Shown here one piece after another: positions 40,391 through 48,779 of a stretch of DNA of 64,000 bases. Source of the DNA: Microbacterium festucae (GTDB lineage Bacteria > Actinomycetota > Actinomycetes > Actinomycetales > Microbacteriaceae). Both the position numbers and the translations under genes were made by a program. Each line of letters starts with the position of its first letter. Position 1 is the first letter of the stretch. Location: positions 62,001 to 126,000 of the forward strand of contig NZ_JAOEFC010000003.1 in NCBI RefSeq assembly GCF_025421715.1, written 5' to 3'. The notes beneath the pieces are model-generated. The model was not told the DNA's origin, did no database searches, and was given only the letters and a program-made list of their open reading frames with translations.

Positions 40391-40780
40391 TCAGCGCCCG
40401 GCGACCCAGCGCGCGAACTCGTCGACGCGCGCGTCGTCGGGCACGGCAACACCCGTCTGGGAGAACCGCTGGCGCAACACGCGCACGATCTCGTCGTGGT
40501 CGGCGCCGGCGAGGTCTTGACGGGTCTGCTTCACGATGCCGTCGATCTTCTCGTCGTCGGTCGCGTTGTTCTGCGACATCGCCGGCACGTTCTGCTCGGC
40601 GTCGCCGGCGGCCTGCTGCTGCGCGCCGCTGACGGTGAGGGTGTCGCGGCCGCCGTCCTGCCCGTAGTGGTCGGGGTCGCCGGTCGCGGCCGCGGTCGTC
40701 TCGTCACCGGACGGCGCGGGGGTCGCGACCGCGTCGGGCGTCTCGGGGGAGTCGGCGGGGTCGTTCTGGTGCTCGGTCAT
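40391..40780 (-). CDS. Small acidic hydrophilic protein, function unknown
   Basis: A protein of 129 residues. The first 75 are disordered-looking (Asp/Glu/Pro/Ala/Gln-rich). The last 50 are a likely small helical domain: DEKIDGIVKQTRQDLAGADH, then DEIVRVLRQRFSQTGVAVPD and DEFARWVAGR. I do not recognise the family. The ATG at 40780 starts this composition; the open frame further upstream is a shadow of the flavoprotein gene. It lies 14 bp after that gene on the same strand and may be cotranscribed. Confidence 0.65.
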   Translation of the reverse strand: MTEHQNDPADSPETPDAVATPAPSGDETTAAATGDPDHYGQDGGRDTLTVSGAQQQAAGDAEQNVPAMSQNNATDDEKIDGIVKQTRQDLAGADHDEIVRVLRQRFSQTGVAVPDDARVDEFARWVAGR

Positions 40781-40794
40781 GGCGAGTCCTTTCC

Positions 40795-42993
40795 TCACAC
40801 CAGAGTCTGGGCGCGATCGCCGCGTCGGGTGAGCCCCTTGACGTGGCGGACTTCCGCCTCCCGCTGCCCCGCATCCGCGTGTTCGGCACCCACGGCCACC
40901 GGACCCCCCGGCACCGCCTCCGACCGACCCGCAGCCCTCGACTCGGCACCCACCGGCACCGCCCCCGCCCCCGCACGCCCACCCGCGACCGCATCCACGG
41001 CCTCGGCGACGGCACCGGCGATGCGGTCGGTCTGCCGCAGCGACAGCGAATCGGCGCGGGGGCGGGTGAATGCGCCCGCCTCGGTGAGCGAGGTGAACGG
41101 TCCGATCGCGAAGAGCCGGTCGTGCGGGGTGCCGTCGGGGCCGCGGACGCGTCCGCTGTCGTCGACGTCGATGCGGCCGAGCGATCCGCGGAACTGCGCG
41201 TCGGCGACCTGCAGTTCGCGGCCGTGCCGCAGGGCGAGTTCGCGCAGCACCAGGTTGTCGCTGACGGCCGCCCCCGACCCGGGCAGCCACGCGTCGACGA
41301 GGTATCCGGCGGTGACCTCGCCCGGCACGCGCGGTGAGGCGGCGACGAACCCGCGGTCGGGATCGAGCCGCACCGTGACGTCGGGCCCGAGAAAGCGCAC
41401 CACTCCGGCGCGGGCGAGCGCGAGCAGCTCTTCGAGGCGGTGGGCGGGCGGTCCCGAGGCGACGTAGCTGAAGAACGTGTGCCAGGTGACGGGAAGGTCC
41501 ACAGCCCGCGACCGCGCGCTCCAGCGCTCGGTCGGGATCTCGGCGAGCGCCATGAACGACAGCAGCACGGTGAGAAACAGCGCCTGCGCGGTGCTGCGCT
41601 CGGCCTGGGTGCGCAGCACCAGGTCGTCGCCGATGTGCCGACGGATGCGGTCGTGCACGGCATCGGCATCGGCGAACACCTCGTCGCCGAGCGGGCGGTC
41701 GAGGGCCGGCACGTCGAAGCGGTCGAGCGGATCGGGGACGACGGCGGCCACGGCACGGCGGAGGGCCTCGACGTCGCCCGCGGTCTCGCGCAGAACGGGG
41801 CGGAACTGCTCCCACGTCACATCCACCCGCGTGGGGTGCCCGGTGAACAGCTCGCGGTAGTGCCCCCAGACGAGCTCCTGCGCGATGAGCGGCCAGACGT
41901 CGACGGCGAAGTCGATCGTGCCGGGCCGAGCCAGCAGCGCAGCGATCGCCTCGGCGGTGAGCACCTCGCGCGCCGGCGGATCGCCCTGGATCGTCGACGA
42001 CACCTTCGAGCGGTAGGGCACGCCGCGACGCGACCCGAGGTGCAGGCGCGGCTCGCGGCCCGACGGCGCGTAGTGCAGCGTGCCGTCGGCGGCGGGGGAG
42101 AACCGCCCGCCGCGGCCTTCGGCCAGCAGCACGATGGCATCGACGGCAGCCAGCCCCATCCCGCGCACGATCACGTCGCCGCCGGCCGGCAGGGCGCTGA
42201 GGTCGGCGTCGGCGGTGAAGGCGGGCGGCACATAGGTGAGGCCGGCGCGCGCGGCCGCGGCGATCAGCTCGCGGGTCTGCCCCTCCGGTTCCCGTCCGTT
42301 GTGCCCGACGGCGTACACGACGAGGTCGGCGGGCAGCCGGATGCCGTCGTCGACGGCCACCGTGAACCGTGCGGCCCCGCCCGGCCGCTGCCCCTCATCG
42401 GCCCAACTCGACCCCGCCCCGCCAGTCCCGCCCGCCCCGCCCGCACCCCGGCCGCCGGCATCCGCCGATTCGGTCACCCCGCGGACGGTGCCCCGGTGCC
42501 AGCGCACCACGACGCCGTCGGGCGCGGCGGCGACGGTGGTGCGCCAGAACCAGTCGAGGTAGCAGCTGTGCAGGCGTCGGGTGGGGAAGCTGTCGCCGCG
42601 CAGCTGGGCGAGCTCGGCCGCGATGCCCGGGTCGTCGATCACGGCTCCGGGGAGCGCGCCGCCGCGCACGAGCTCTGCCCATTCGATGAGCGACGGACCG
42701 GGGCGCACCGGCCCGTCGATGGTGGAGGTCTCGTCGGTGAAGACGGTGACGTCGCGCGCCATCGAGTTGAGCTTCAACAGCGGCGACTGCTCGCGCCGCC
42801 AGATGCGGCCGGCGCCGGGCGGGTGCGGGTCGACGAGCGTGATGTGCAGGGCCCCGGTGTGCGGGGTGCGGCGGGCCAGCAGGCGCTCGAGCAGCATGAC
42901 GGCGCGCGGACCCGCGCCCACCACCACCAGGCGCACCGGCGCCTGCGCACCGGCACCCCCGCGGCCGCTCACACCCGGCCCCGCCGACCTCAC
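40795..42993 (-). CDS. FAD/NAD(P)-binding protein of the LLM monooxygenase cluster
   Basis: A protein of 732 residues. The N terminus is a dinucleotide-binding fold (VRLVVVGAGPRAVMLLERLLA) of the NAD_binding_9 type, with a second nucleotide-binding segment (VIVRGMGLAAVDAIVLLAEG) and a closing FAIGPFTSLTEAGAFT. A Gly-rich insert (GRGAGGAGGTGGAGSS) breaks the first half, and the last 60 residues are low in complexity. Such proteins resemble FAD-dependent N-hydroxylases and oxidoreductases of unknown substrate. The start is taken as GTG at 42993, 13 bp after the preceding LLM gene. No flavin reductase gene is visible in the window, so reduced-flavin supply by this protein is possible but unproven. 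Confidence 0.75.
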   Translation of the reverse strand: MRSAGPGVSGRGGAGAQAPVRLVVVGAGPRAVMLLERLLARRTPHTGALHITLVDPHPPGAGRIWRREQSPLLKLNSMARDVTVFTDETSTIDGPVRPGPSLIEWAELVRGGALPGAVIDDPGIAAELAQLRGDSFPTRRLHSCYLDWFWRTTVAAAPDGVVVRWHRGTVRGVTESADAGGRGAGGAGGTGGAGSSWADEGQRPGGAARFTVAVDDGIRLPADLVVYAVGHNGREPEGQTRELIAAAARAGLTYVPPAFTADADLSALPAGGDVIVRGMGLAAVDAIVLLAEGRGGRFSPAADGTLHYAPSGREPRLHLGSRRGVPYRSKVSSTIQGDPPAREVLTAEAIAALLARPGTIDFAVDVWPLIAQELVWGHYRELFTGHPTRVDVTWEQFRPVLRETAGDVEALRRAVAAVVPDPLDRFDVPALDRPLGDEVFADADAVHDRIRRHIGDDLVLRTQAERSTAQALFLTVLLSFMALAEIPTERWSARSRAVDLPVTWHTFFSYVASGPPAHRLEELLALARAGVVRFLGPDVTVRLDPDRGFVAASPRVPGEVTAGYLVDAWLPGSGAAVSDNLVLRELALRHGRELQVADAQFRGSLGRIDVDDSGRVRGPDGTPHDRLFAIGPFTSLTEAGAFTRPRADSLSLRQTDRIAGAVAEAVDAVAGGRAGAGAVPVGAESRAAGRSEAVPGGPVAVGAEHADAGQREAEVRHVKGLTRRGDRAQTLV

Positions 42994-43006
42994 GCCGCCG
43001 CCCCGC

Positions 43007-44365
43007 TCACGACCCGGCGGGTACGGGCGTGGCCGCGTCGACCGGCGGCAGACCCAGCAGGTCGTGCAGCGTCGCGCCGTCGTCGTACGACTCGCGGTAC
43101 GAGCCGCGCTCCTGCAGCAGCGGGATGACCCGGTCGGTGAACTCGTCAAGGCCGTGCGGGCTCAGGTGGCCGACCACGGTGAACCCGTCGGTGGCGCGCT
43201 GCTGCACGTAGCGGTCGATCTCGGCGGCCACGTGCGCGGGAGTGCCCACGAAGGTGTGGTTCGCGGTGATGCGGATGATGAGCTCGCGGATGCTGAGGTT
43301 CTCGGCCGTGGCGATGCCGCGCAGCTGGTCGATGCGGGCGCGCACCGCCGCGTGCCGGTTGGCGAAGCCCTGCGCGCTCTCGGGCCCGGTGTCGGGCTCG
43401 ACGTCGGGCAGGGGCCCGTCGGCGTCGTAGCCGCTGAAGTCGCGGTTCCACACCTGCTCGAGGTAGGTGATGGCCGTCTCGGGCCGCACCTGCGCCAGCG
43501 CGATCTCGCGGGAGCGCTCGGCGGCCTCGGCGGCGGTGTCGCCCAGCACGAAGGTGGCGGCGGGGAGGATCTTCAGCGAGTCCTCGGTGCGCCCGTGTGC
43601 GGCCAGCCGTCCCTTCACGTCGCGGTAGAACTGCTGCGCCGCGTCGAACTCGGTGTGCATCGAGAAGATCACGTCGGCGTGGGCGGTCGCGAAGTCGCGC
43701 CCGTCGGCCGAGTCGCCGGCCTGCACGATCACCGGGCGGCCCTGGGGGGAGCGGGGCACGTCGAAGACGGCATCCACGTCGAACAGGCGCGAGTCGTGGC
43801 GCACCCGGGCGATGGCGTCGGGGCGCAAGAACTCGCCGGTGTCGGCGTCGGCGGCGATCGCGTCGGGCTGCCACGAGGCCCACAGCGCCTTCGACAGCGC
43901 CGCGAACTCGGCGGCGCGAACGTAGCGGTCGGCGTGGGCGAGGTAGCCGCCGCGGCGGAAGTTGGCACCGTGGAAGGCGTCGGAGCTCGTCACCGCGTTC
44001 CAGCCCGCCCGGCCGCCGGAGAGCAGGTCGAGGGTGCCGAGCTGGCGGGCCAGCTCATAGGACTCGTTGAAGGTGGTGCTGAGCGTGCCGACCAGGCCGA
44101 TGTGCTCGGTCACCGCCGCCAGCGCCGTGAGGATCGCCAGCGTGTTCGGCCGCCCCAGCACGTCGAGGTCGTGGATGCGGCCGCGGTGCTCGCGCAGCCG
44201 CAGCCCCTCGGCGAGGAAGATGTAGTCGAACAGGCCACGCTCGGCGTTGCGGGCGAAGTGCTCGAACGAGGCGAAGTCGATCTGGCTGCCCGAGGTCGGG
44301 TCGGTCCAGACGGTGGTGTTGTTCACACCGGGGAAGTGGGCGGCGAGGTGCACCTGGCGGGTCAT
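43007..44365 (-). CDS. LLM flavin monooxygenase, NtaA/SnaA/DszA family (copy 1)
   Basis: A luciferase-like monooxygenase of 452 residues that uses reduced FMN and oxygen. It has the family hallmarks: HFARNAERGLFDYIFLAEGL near the start, LDLLSGGRAGWNAVTSSDA, NFRRGGY, and VPRSPQGRPVIVQAGDSADGR. Relatives cleave C-N bonds (nitrilotriacetate) or C-S bonds (sulfones, dimethyl sulfide); the substrate here is unknown. The ATG at 44365 overlaps the upstream LLM stop (ATGA). It is the paralogue of the gene at 54538-55908. Confidence 0.93.
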   Translation of the reverse strand: MTRQVHLAAHFPGVNNTTVWTDPTSGSQIDFASFEHFARNAERGLFDYIFLAEGLRLREHRGRIHDLDVLGRPNTLAILTALAAVTEHIGLVGTLSTTFNESYELARQLGTLDLLSGGRAGWNAVTSSDAFHGANFRRGGYLAHADRYVRAAEFAALSKALWASWQPDAIAADADTGEFLRPDAIARVRHDSRLFDVDAVFDVPRSPQGRPVIVQAGDSADGRDFATAHADVIFSMHTEFDAAQQFYRDVKGRLAAHGRTEDSLKILPAATFVLGDTAAEAAERSREIALAQVRPETAITYLEQVWNRDFSGYDADGPLPDVEPDTGPESAQGFANRHAAVRARIDQLRGIATAENLSIRELIIRITANHTFVGTPAHVAAEIDRYVQQRATDGFTVVGHLSPHGLDEFTDRVIPLLQERGSYRESYDDGATLHDLLGLPPVDAATPVPAGS

Positions 44366-45576
44366 GCCGAGACCTCCTGTCGGGCGTAGCGACTGGCGCG
44401 CACCGGCAGCCCCAGGCGCTCCCGCAGCGTGCGGGGGTCGGCGTCGTTCGTCGGGTCGGCGGCGAGGATGCCGGCGGCCGCGGCGCGCGGCACCACCTGA
44501 CCGGCGATGGCGTCGAGGTCGGCGGGAAGGCGCGCGGGGCGCAGCCGCACGCCGTCGACGCCGGCGGCGGCGAGCTCGCCGATCGCGGCCACGACGCGCT
44601 CGGCGGTGCCGACGAGCACGCGGGCGTCGGTGGTGAGCGGGGCGCGCTGCTCGAGACGCGCCCACGCGGCCTGGGCGTGCTCGTCGCTGTCGTCGACGAG
44701 CACGAGCAGGTCGGCGAACACCTGCAGCGGTTCGGGGTCGGTGCGCACCAGGTCTGACGCGGCCCGCACCTCGGCGATGATGCCGGCGGCCGCGGCCGCG
44801 TCGGCCGGGGTGATGAAGACGAGGTCGGCGTGGGCGGCGGCGAACCGGTAGGGGATGCTCTGGTGGGCCAGGGCGGTGATGAGCGGCTCGCCCTGCGGGG
44901 AGCGCGGCACGATGGAGGCGCCGGTGACGGAGAAGAACTCGCCCTCGAACTCCGCGTTGTGCACGCGGTCGCGGTCGAGGAAGCGGCCGGTCTCGACGTC
45001 GCGGATGATGGCGTCCTCCTCCCACGAGTCGGCGAGCCGGCGGATCACGTCGACGACCTCGCCCGCCTCGCGGAACGCGGCCTCCCAGGCCCCGTCGTCG
45101 TCGACGCCGTCGGCGGGGAACCCGGCGGGCCCGTCGGTGCGCCGCCCGAAGTTGGCGCGCTCGGCGGGGAAGGCCCCGGCGACGATGCGCGCCCCGGCCC
45201 GGCCGTGGCTGGCGTGGTCGAGGGTCTGCAGCCCGGTGGCCAGGTGGAACGGCTCGGTGTGGGTGGTCGTCACCGTCGGCACCAGACCGATGCGGGTGGT
45301 CAGCGGCGCGAGGTAGGAGGCCAGCAGCACCGCGTCGAGGCGGCCGCGCACGCGGTCGCGGCGGGTCTCGGCGTCGGGCTCGTACGACCGGCCGCCCAGC
45401 GACAGCGCGTCTTCCAGCGTCGCGAACACGATGCCGGCGGCATCGGCGGTCTGCACCAGGTCGCGCCAGTAGGCGGCCGTGGTGAGGGCCGCAGGCCGGG
45501 CGGTGGACTCCCGCCAGGCGGCAGGATGCCAGCCGGCGCCGTCCAGGGCCACGGCGATGTGTACACGCTCCGACAC
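44362..45576 (-). CDS. LLM-class flavin-dependent oxidoreductase (copy 1 of a paralogous pair)
   Basis: A TIM-barrel LLM protein of 404 residues. It begins with VALDGAGWHPAAWRESTARP and has LVPTVTTTHTEPFHLATGLQ, VPRSPQGEPLITALAHQ and a late VRLRPARLPADL. It is clearly homologous to the protein at 53270-54493 (GAGWHPAAWREPSSRP, LIPTVTVTHTEPFH). It is always beside an NtaA-type partner here, which suggests that the two act on one pathway. The GTG at 45576 has GGAAGGGAG upstream. It is the first gene of a three-gene run (LLM, LLM, FAD protein). Confidence 0.88.
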   Translation of the reverse strand: MSERVHIAVALDGAGWHPAAWRESTARPAALTTAAYWRDLVQTADAAGIVFATLEDALSLGGRSYEPDAETRRDRVRGRLDAVLLASYLAPLTTRIGLVPTVTTTHTEPFHLATGLQTLDHASHGRAGARIVAGAFPAERANFGRRTDGPAGFPADGVDDDGAWEAAFREAGEVVDVIRRLADSWEEDAIIRDVETGRFLDRDRVHNAEFEGEFFSVTGASIVPRSPQGEPLITALAHQSIPYRFAAAHADLVFITPADAAAAAGIIAEVRAASDLVRTDPEPLQVFADLLVLVDDSDEHAQAAWARLEQRAPLTTDARVLVGTAERVVAAIGELAAAGVDGVRLRPARLPADLDAIAGQVVPRAAAAGILAADPTNDADPRTLRERLGLPVRASRYARQEVSA

Positions 45577-45708
45577 GGCGTGCTCCCTTCCTCGATGCGG
45601 CCGGGTGGCCGCGGTCTCACTGTCGCCGCGTCGCGGCGGCGGGACAATTCGCGTCGTAACCTGGCGCCGCGAAACGCCCGCTCGTGTCGGAGACGGAAAG
45701 GCCCCCGG

Positions 45709-46464
45709 TCAGACGGGGGTGCGCACCGCGGCGAACTGGTTGTGCCGGCGCAGCACGAAGCCCAGGCGCTCGTAGGCGGCGATCGCGCCGACGTTCGAGG
45801 CGGCCGCGTGCATCAGCGCGCTGTCGCCGCGCTGCTGGATGTGGAAGGCCACGTCGAGCACGAGACGCGACGCGAGCCCCTGGCGGCGGTGGTCGGCGTC
45901 GACGGCCACGGCGCTGATCTCGGTCCAGCCCTGCGGATGCAGGCGCTCGCCGGCCATCGCGACCAGACGCCCGTCGCGGCGGATGCCGATGTAGCGGCCG
46001 AGCTCGTAGGTGCGGGGCCGGAAGGGGCCGGGCTGGTTGCGTTCGACGATCGCCATCATCTCGGCGGCGTCATCGGCCCCGAGTTCGATCGCCTCGTCGT
46101 CGGGACGCGGCTGCAGGGCGTCGGTCTGCACGAGCTGCACGCCGTCGCCGCGACCGAGCACCTCCCAGCCCGGCGGCACCTCGCCCTCATAACCCGACAG
46201 CCCGATCTCGGCGCCCGTGCCGACGAGGTCGATGAGCGCGTCCCACACGTCGGGGTGCTCCCACGTGCGCACCCCGACGAACGGGGCGACGTCTTCGGGG
46301 TAGCGGCGCACCAAGTCGCCGCCGAGGGCGAAGGTCGCGTGGGGTCCGGCGAGCGAATGCCAGGCGGCGTTGTCGAGCACGCTCTCGTCGGCGCGCACGA
46401 CCTCGCGTGCCGCGGCGACGGAGGGGACGGTGGTGAGGGTGCCGGTGGCGGGGGAATCGGGCAT
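45709..46464 (-). CDS. GNAT-family acetyltransferase
   Basis: A protein of 251 residues. The C-terminal 120 residues are a GNAT domain with TEISAVAVDADHRRQGLASRLVLDV and the closing NVGAIAAYERLGFVLRRHN. The N-terminal half is an FR47-like or degenerate GNAT part. The substrate is unknown. The ATG at 46464 lies opposite the peptide-transporter operon, across a 291-bp divergent region. An acetyltransferase beside monooxygenases could protect amines or blunt a toxic intermediate, which is inference only. Confidence 0.85.
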   Translation of the reverse strand: MPDSPATGTLTTVPSVAAAREVVRADESVLDNAAWHSLAGPHATFALGGDLVRRYPEDVAPFVGVRTWEHPDVWDALIDLVGTGAEIGLSGYEGEVPPGWEVLGRGDGVQLVQTDALQPRPDDEAIELGADDAAEMMAIVERNQPGPFRPRTYELGRYIGIRRDGRLVAMAGERLHPQGWTEISAVAVDADHRRQGLASRLVLDVAFHIQQRGDSALMHAAASNVGAIAAYERLGFVLRRHNQFAAVRTPV

Positions 46465-46755
46465 CGCTCCACTCTGCGCCCCGTCACCCCCGGCGGCAAC
46501 ATCGCCCGTCACCGCACGCAACAGCCGCCCGCACCCGCGCGCCACCCCGCCCCGGCCCGCGCGGCGAACCGTGGCATCCGCCCGGCGAACCCGCGCGGTA
46601 TGTATCGCCGCGTGACGCGACACGACGGGGGATGACGTGACACGACGTCGCGTGTCACGGCCGGTCGCCGCGCCGGCTTCGCGGCGCGCATCCTCGCTCA
46701 GCGGCACCTCGCCGCACCGACATCCCCCCGACACGAATCCGGAAAGGAGGCGCCG
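46465..46755. other. Divergent control region before the peptide-type ABC operon
   Basis: 291 bp between the GNAT gene and the transporter operon. It holds the inverted repeat at 46636-46659 and a very strong ribosome site (GGAAAGGAGG) 5 nt before the ATG at 46756. I could not place a clear promoter for either side. Confidence 0.6.
46636..46659. promoter_or_regulatory. Inverted repeat CGTGACACG-N6-CGTGTCACG, possible operator
   Basis: Perfect 9-bp arms with a 6-bp centre, 97 bp before the transporter operon. A related partial site (CGTGACGCGACACG) stands just upstream. It may bind a regulator encoded outside the window. Confidence 0.5.
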
Positions 46756-47841
46756 ATGTCCGCCGTCACCCCGCGCCGCGCCAGCCGCGGCGCCGCCGTG
46801 CGCTACATCGCCTCGCGTCTCGGTCAGGCCGTCGTGGTGCTGTGGGCCGCGTACACGGTGTCGTTCATCGTGCTCTATGCGCTGCCCAGCGACCCGGTCG
46901 CCCTGCTGGCCGGCGGCGACGCCACCGACATCTCGCCCGCGCAGCTCGACGCGATCCGGCAGCAGTACGGCCTCGACCGTCCGCTGTGGGTGCAGTACTT
47001 CGCGCAGCTGGGCGGCATCCTCACCGGGCAGTTCGGCTCGTCGATCAGCCTGGGGAGGCCGGTCGCCGAGGTGATCGGCGAGGCCATCGGGCCCACCCTG
47101 CAGCTGGCGGCGCTCGGCTTGCTGCTGGCGGTCGTGGTCGGGGTCGGGGTCGCGGTGCTCGCCACCTTCGTGCGCTCGCCGTGGCTCTCGTCGGTGCTGC
47201 TGGGCCTGCCCCCGCTCGGGGTCGCGATCCCCTCGTTCTGGTTCGGGCTCATGCTCATCCAGTGGTTCTCGTTCCAGCTGCCGCTGTTCCCGGCGATGGG
47301 CGACAAGGGGTTCGTCTCGCTGGTGCTGCCGGCCATCACTCTCGCCCTGCCCACCGGCGCCACGATCGCGCAGCTGCTGGCCAAGAGCCTGTCCACGTCG
47401 CTGCGCGAGCCCTACATCGACACCGCGTGGGCCAAGGGCGCCGGGCGCGCCCGCGTGCACTTCCGTCACGCGCTGCGCAACGCCGCGCTGCCCGCCCTCA
47501 CCGTGACCGGGCTCGTCATCGGGCAGCTGCTGTCGGGCACCGTCGTCACCGAGACGGTGTTCTCGCGCCCCGGCATCGGACGGGTCACCGCCATCGCCGT
47601 GCAGCAGCAGGACATCCCGGTCGTGCAGGGAATCGTGCTGTTCGCCGCCGCGGTGTTCGTGCTGGCCAACCTCGCCGTCGACCTGGTCTACCCCCTGCTC
47701 GATCCGCGCATCGTGCTGGTGGGTCCGTCGCTGCGTCCGCGGCGACGGCTGGCGCAGGCGGATGCCGCGGCGACGACGCCCGACGAGGCGCCGCCCGCGG
47801 TGGATGCCGCATCCGAAGAAGAACTGACGGCGGTGCGCTGA
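46756..47841 (+). CDS. ABC transporter permease, DppB/OppB type
   Basis: An inner-membrane permease of 361 residues with six spans. It has the EAA loop region TAWAKGAGRARVHFRHALRNA and the N-terminal segment typical of peptide/nickel permeases (RYIASRLGQAVVVLWAAYTVSFIVLYALPSD begins at residue 15; quoted in part). The C-terminal 45 residues are hydrophilic. With the next three genes it forms a complete peptide/opine-type importer. Start: ATG after GGAAAGGAGG. The next permease overlaps by 1 bp (TGATG). Confidence 0.94.
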   Translation: MSAVTPRRASRGAAVRYIASRLGQAVVVLWAAYTVSFIVLYALPSDPVALLAGGDATDISPAQLDAIRQQYGLDRPLWVQYFAQLGGILTGQFGSSISLGRPVAEVIGEAIGPTLQLAALGLLLAVVVGVGVAVLATFVRSPWLSSVLLGLPPLGVAIPSFWFGLMLIQWFSFQLPLFPAMGDKGFVSLVLPAITLALPTGATIAQLLAKSLSTSLREPYIDTAWAKGAGRARVHFRHALRNAALPALTVTGLVIGQLLSGTVVTETVFSRPGIGRVTAIAVQQQDIPVVQGIVLFAAAVFVLANLAVDLVYPLLDPRIVLVGPSLRPRRRLAQADAAATTPDEAPPAVDAASEEELTAVR

Positions 47842-48779
47842 TGTCCGAGACCACGGCCCTCCTCCCCGACACTGCGCAGCGCCCCGCCGACACGTTCGGC
47901 GCGACCGCCGGCAACCGCTTCGCCGACGCGGTCTCGCAGCGCTCCGCCGGGCGCCCCGCGCTGCGCGTGCCTGCGCTGCTGCGCCGGCCGCTCGCGGTGG
48001 TGGCGCTGCTGTGGCTGCTCGTCGTGCTCGTCGCGGCGCTGTGGCCGGGGCTGCTCGCCCCCGGCGATCCCCTCGTGGGCACGCCCGCCGACAACCTGCA
48101 GCCGCCCTCGGCGGCCCACTGGTTCGGCACCGACCAGATCGGCCGCGACCTCTACACGCGCGTCGTGCACGGCACCTCGCTGACGCTGTCGGCCGCCGCC
48201 ATCGCCGTCACCGTGGGCCTGGTGGCAGGGTCGCTGCTGGGTCTTCTCAGCGGCTTCGCCGGGGGTCGCACGGATGCCGTCATCATGCGCATCGCCGACG
48301 TGCTGCTAGCGATCCCCGGGCTGCTGCTGTCGCTGGCGATCATCACCGCTCTCGGGTTCGGCACCGTCAACGTCGCCGTCGCGGTCGGCATCGCCAGCGT
48401 CGCGTCGGTCTCGCGCATCATGCGCTCCGAGGTCATGCGGGTGCGCGGGTCGGCGTTCATCGAAGCGGCGCGGGCCTCGGGCAACAGCCGGCCCCGCATC
48501 CTCGTGCGCCACGTGCTGCCCAACTCGGCCGGCCCGGTGGTGGTGCTCGGGGTGCTCGAGTTCGGCACCGCGATCCTCGCCGTCTCTGCGCTGAGCTTCC
48601 TCGGCTACGGCGCCCCGCCGCCGGCCCCCGAGTGGGGCGCCCTGGTCTCGGGCGGGCGCGACTATCTGCGCACCGCCTGGTGGCTGACGACGCTGCCCGG
48701 TCTCACCATCGCCCTCACCGTGCTCGCCGCCAACCGGCTGGCCCACGGGCTCGACACCGAAGGACGGTCACGCCGATGA
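47841..48779 (+). CDS. ABC transporter permease, DppC/OppC type
   Basis: A protein of 312 residues with a cytoplasmic N-terminal 45 residues, the OppC_N span (LAVVALLWLLVVLVAALWPGLL), the landmark HWFGTDQIGRDLYTRVVHG, and the EAA loop (EAARASGNSRPRILVRHVLPN). Five further spans form the pore with the previous permease. It starts at TGATG overlap and overlaps the ATPase gene by 4 bp (ATGA). Confidence 0.95.
   Translation: MSETTALLPDTAQRPADTFGATAGNRFADAVSQRSAGRPALRVPALLRRPLAVVALLWLLVVLVAALWPGLLAPGDPLVGTPADNLQPPSAAHWFGTDQIGRDLYTRVVHGTSLTLSAAAIAVTVGLVAGSLLGLLSGFAGGRTDAVIMRIADVLLAIPGLLLSLAIITALGFGTVNVAVAVGIASVASVSRIMRSEVMRVRGSAFIEAARASGNSRPRILVRHVLPNSAGPVVVLGVLEFGTAILAVSALSFLGYGAPPPAPEWGALVSGGRDYLRTAWWLTTLPGLTIALTVLAANRLAHGLDTEGRSRR

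Noticed and set aside
40331-40405. Repeated CAGCGCCCGGCGACC at the end of the small acidic gene considered as a terminator
   Set aside because: Direct rather than inverted repeat, no T-tract, partly inside the coding sequence.
45621-45646. GC-rich near-palindrome TGTCGCCGCGTCGCGGCGGC considered as an operator or terminator
   Set aside because: Such sequence arises readily at this GC content; arms are imperfect and there is no loop for a hairpin, so I could not support a function.
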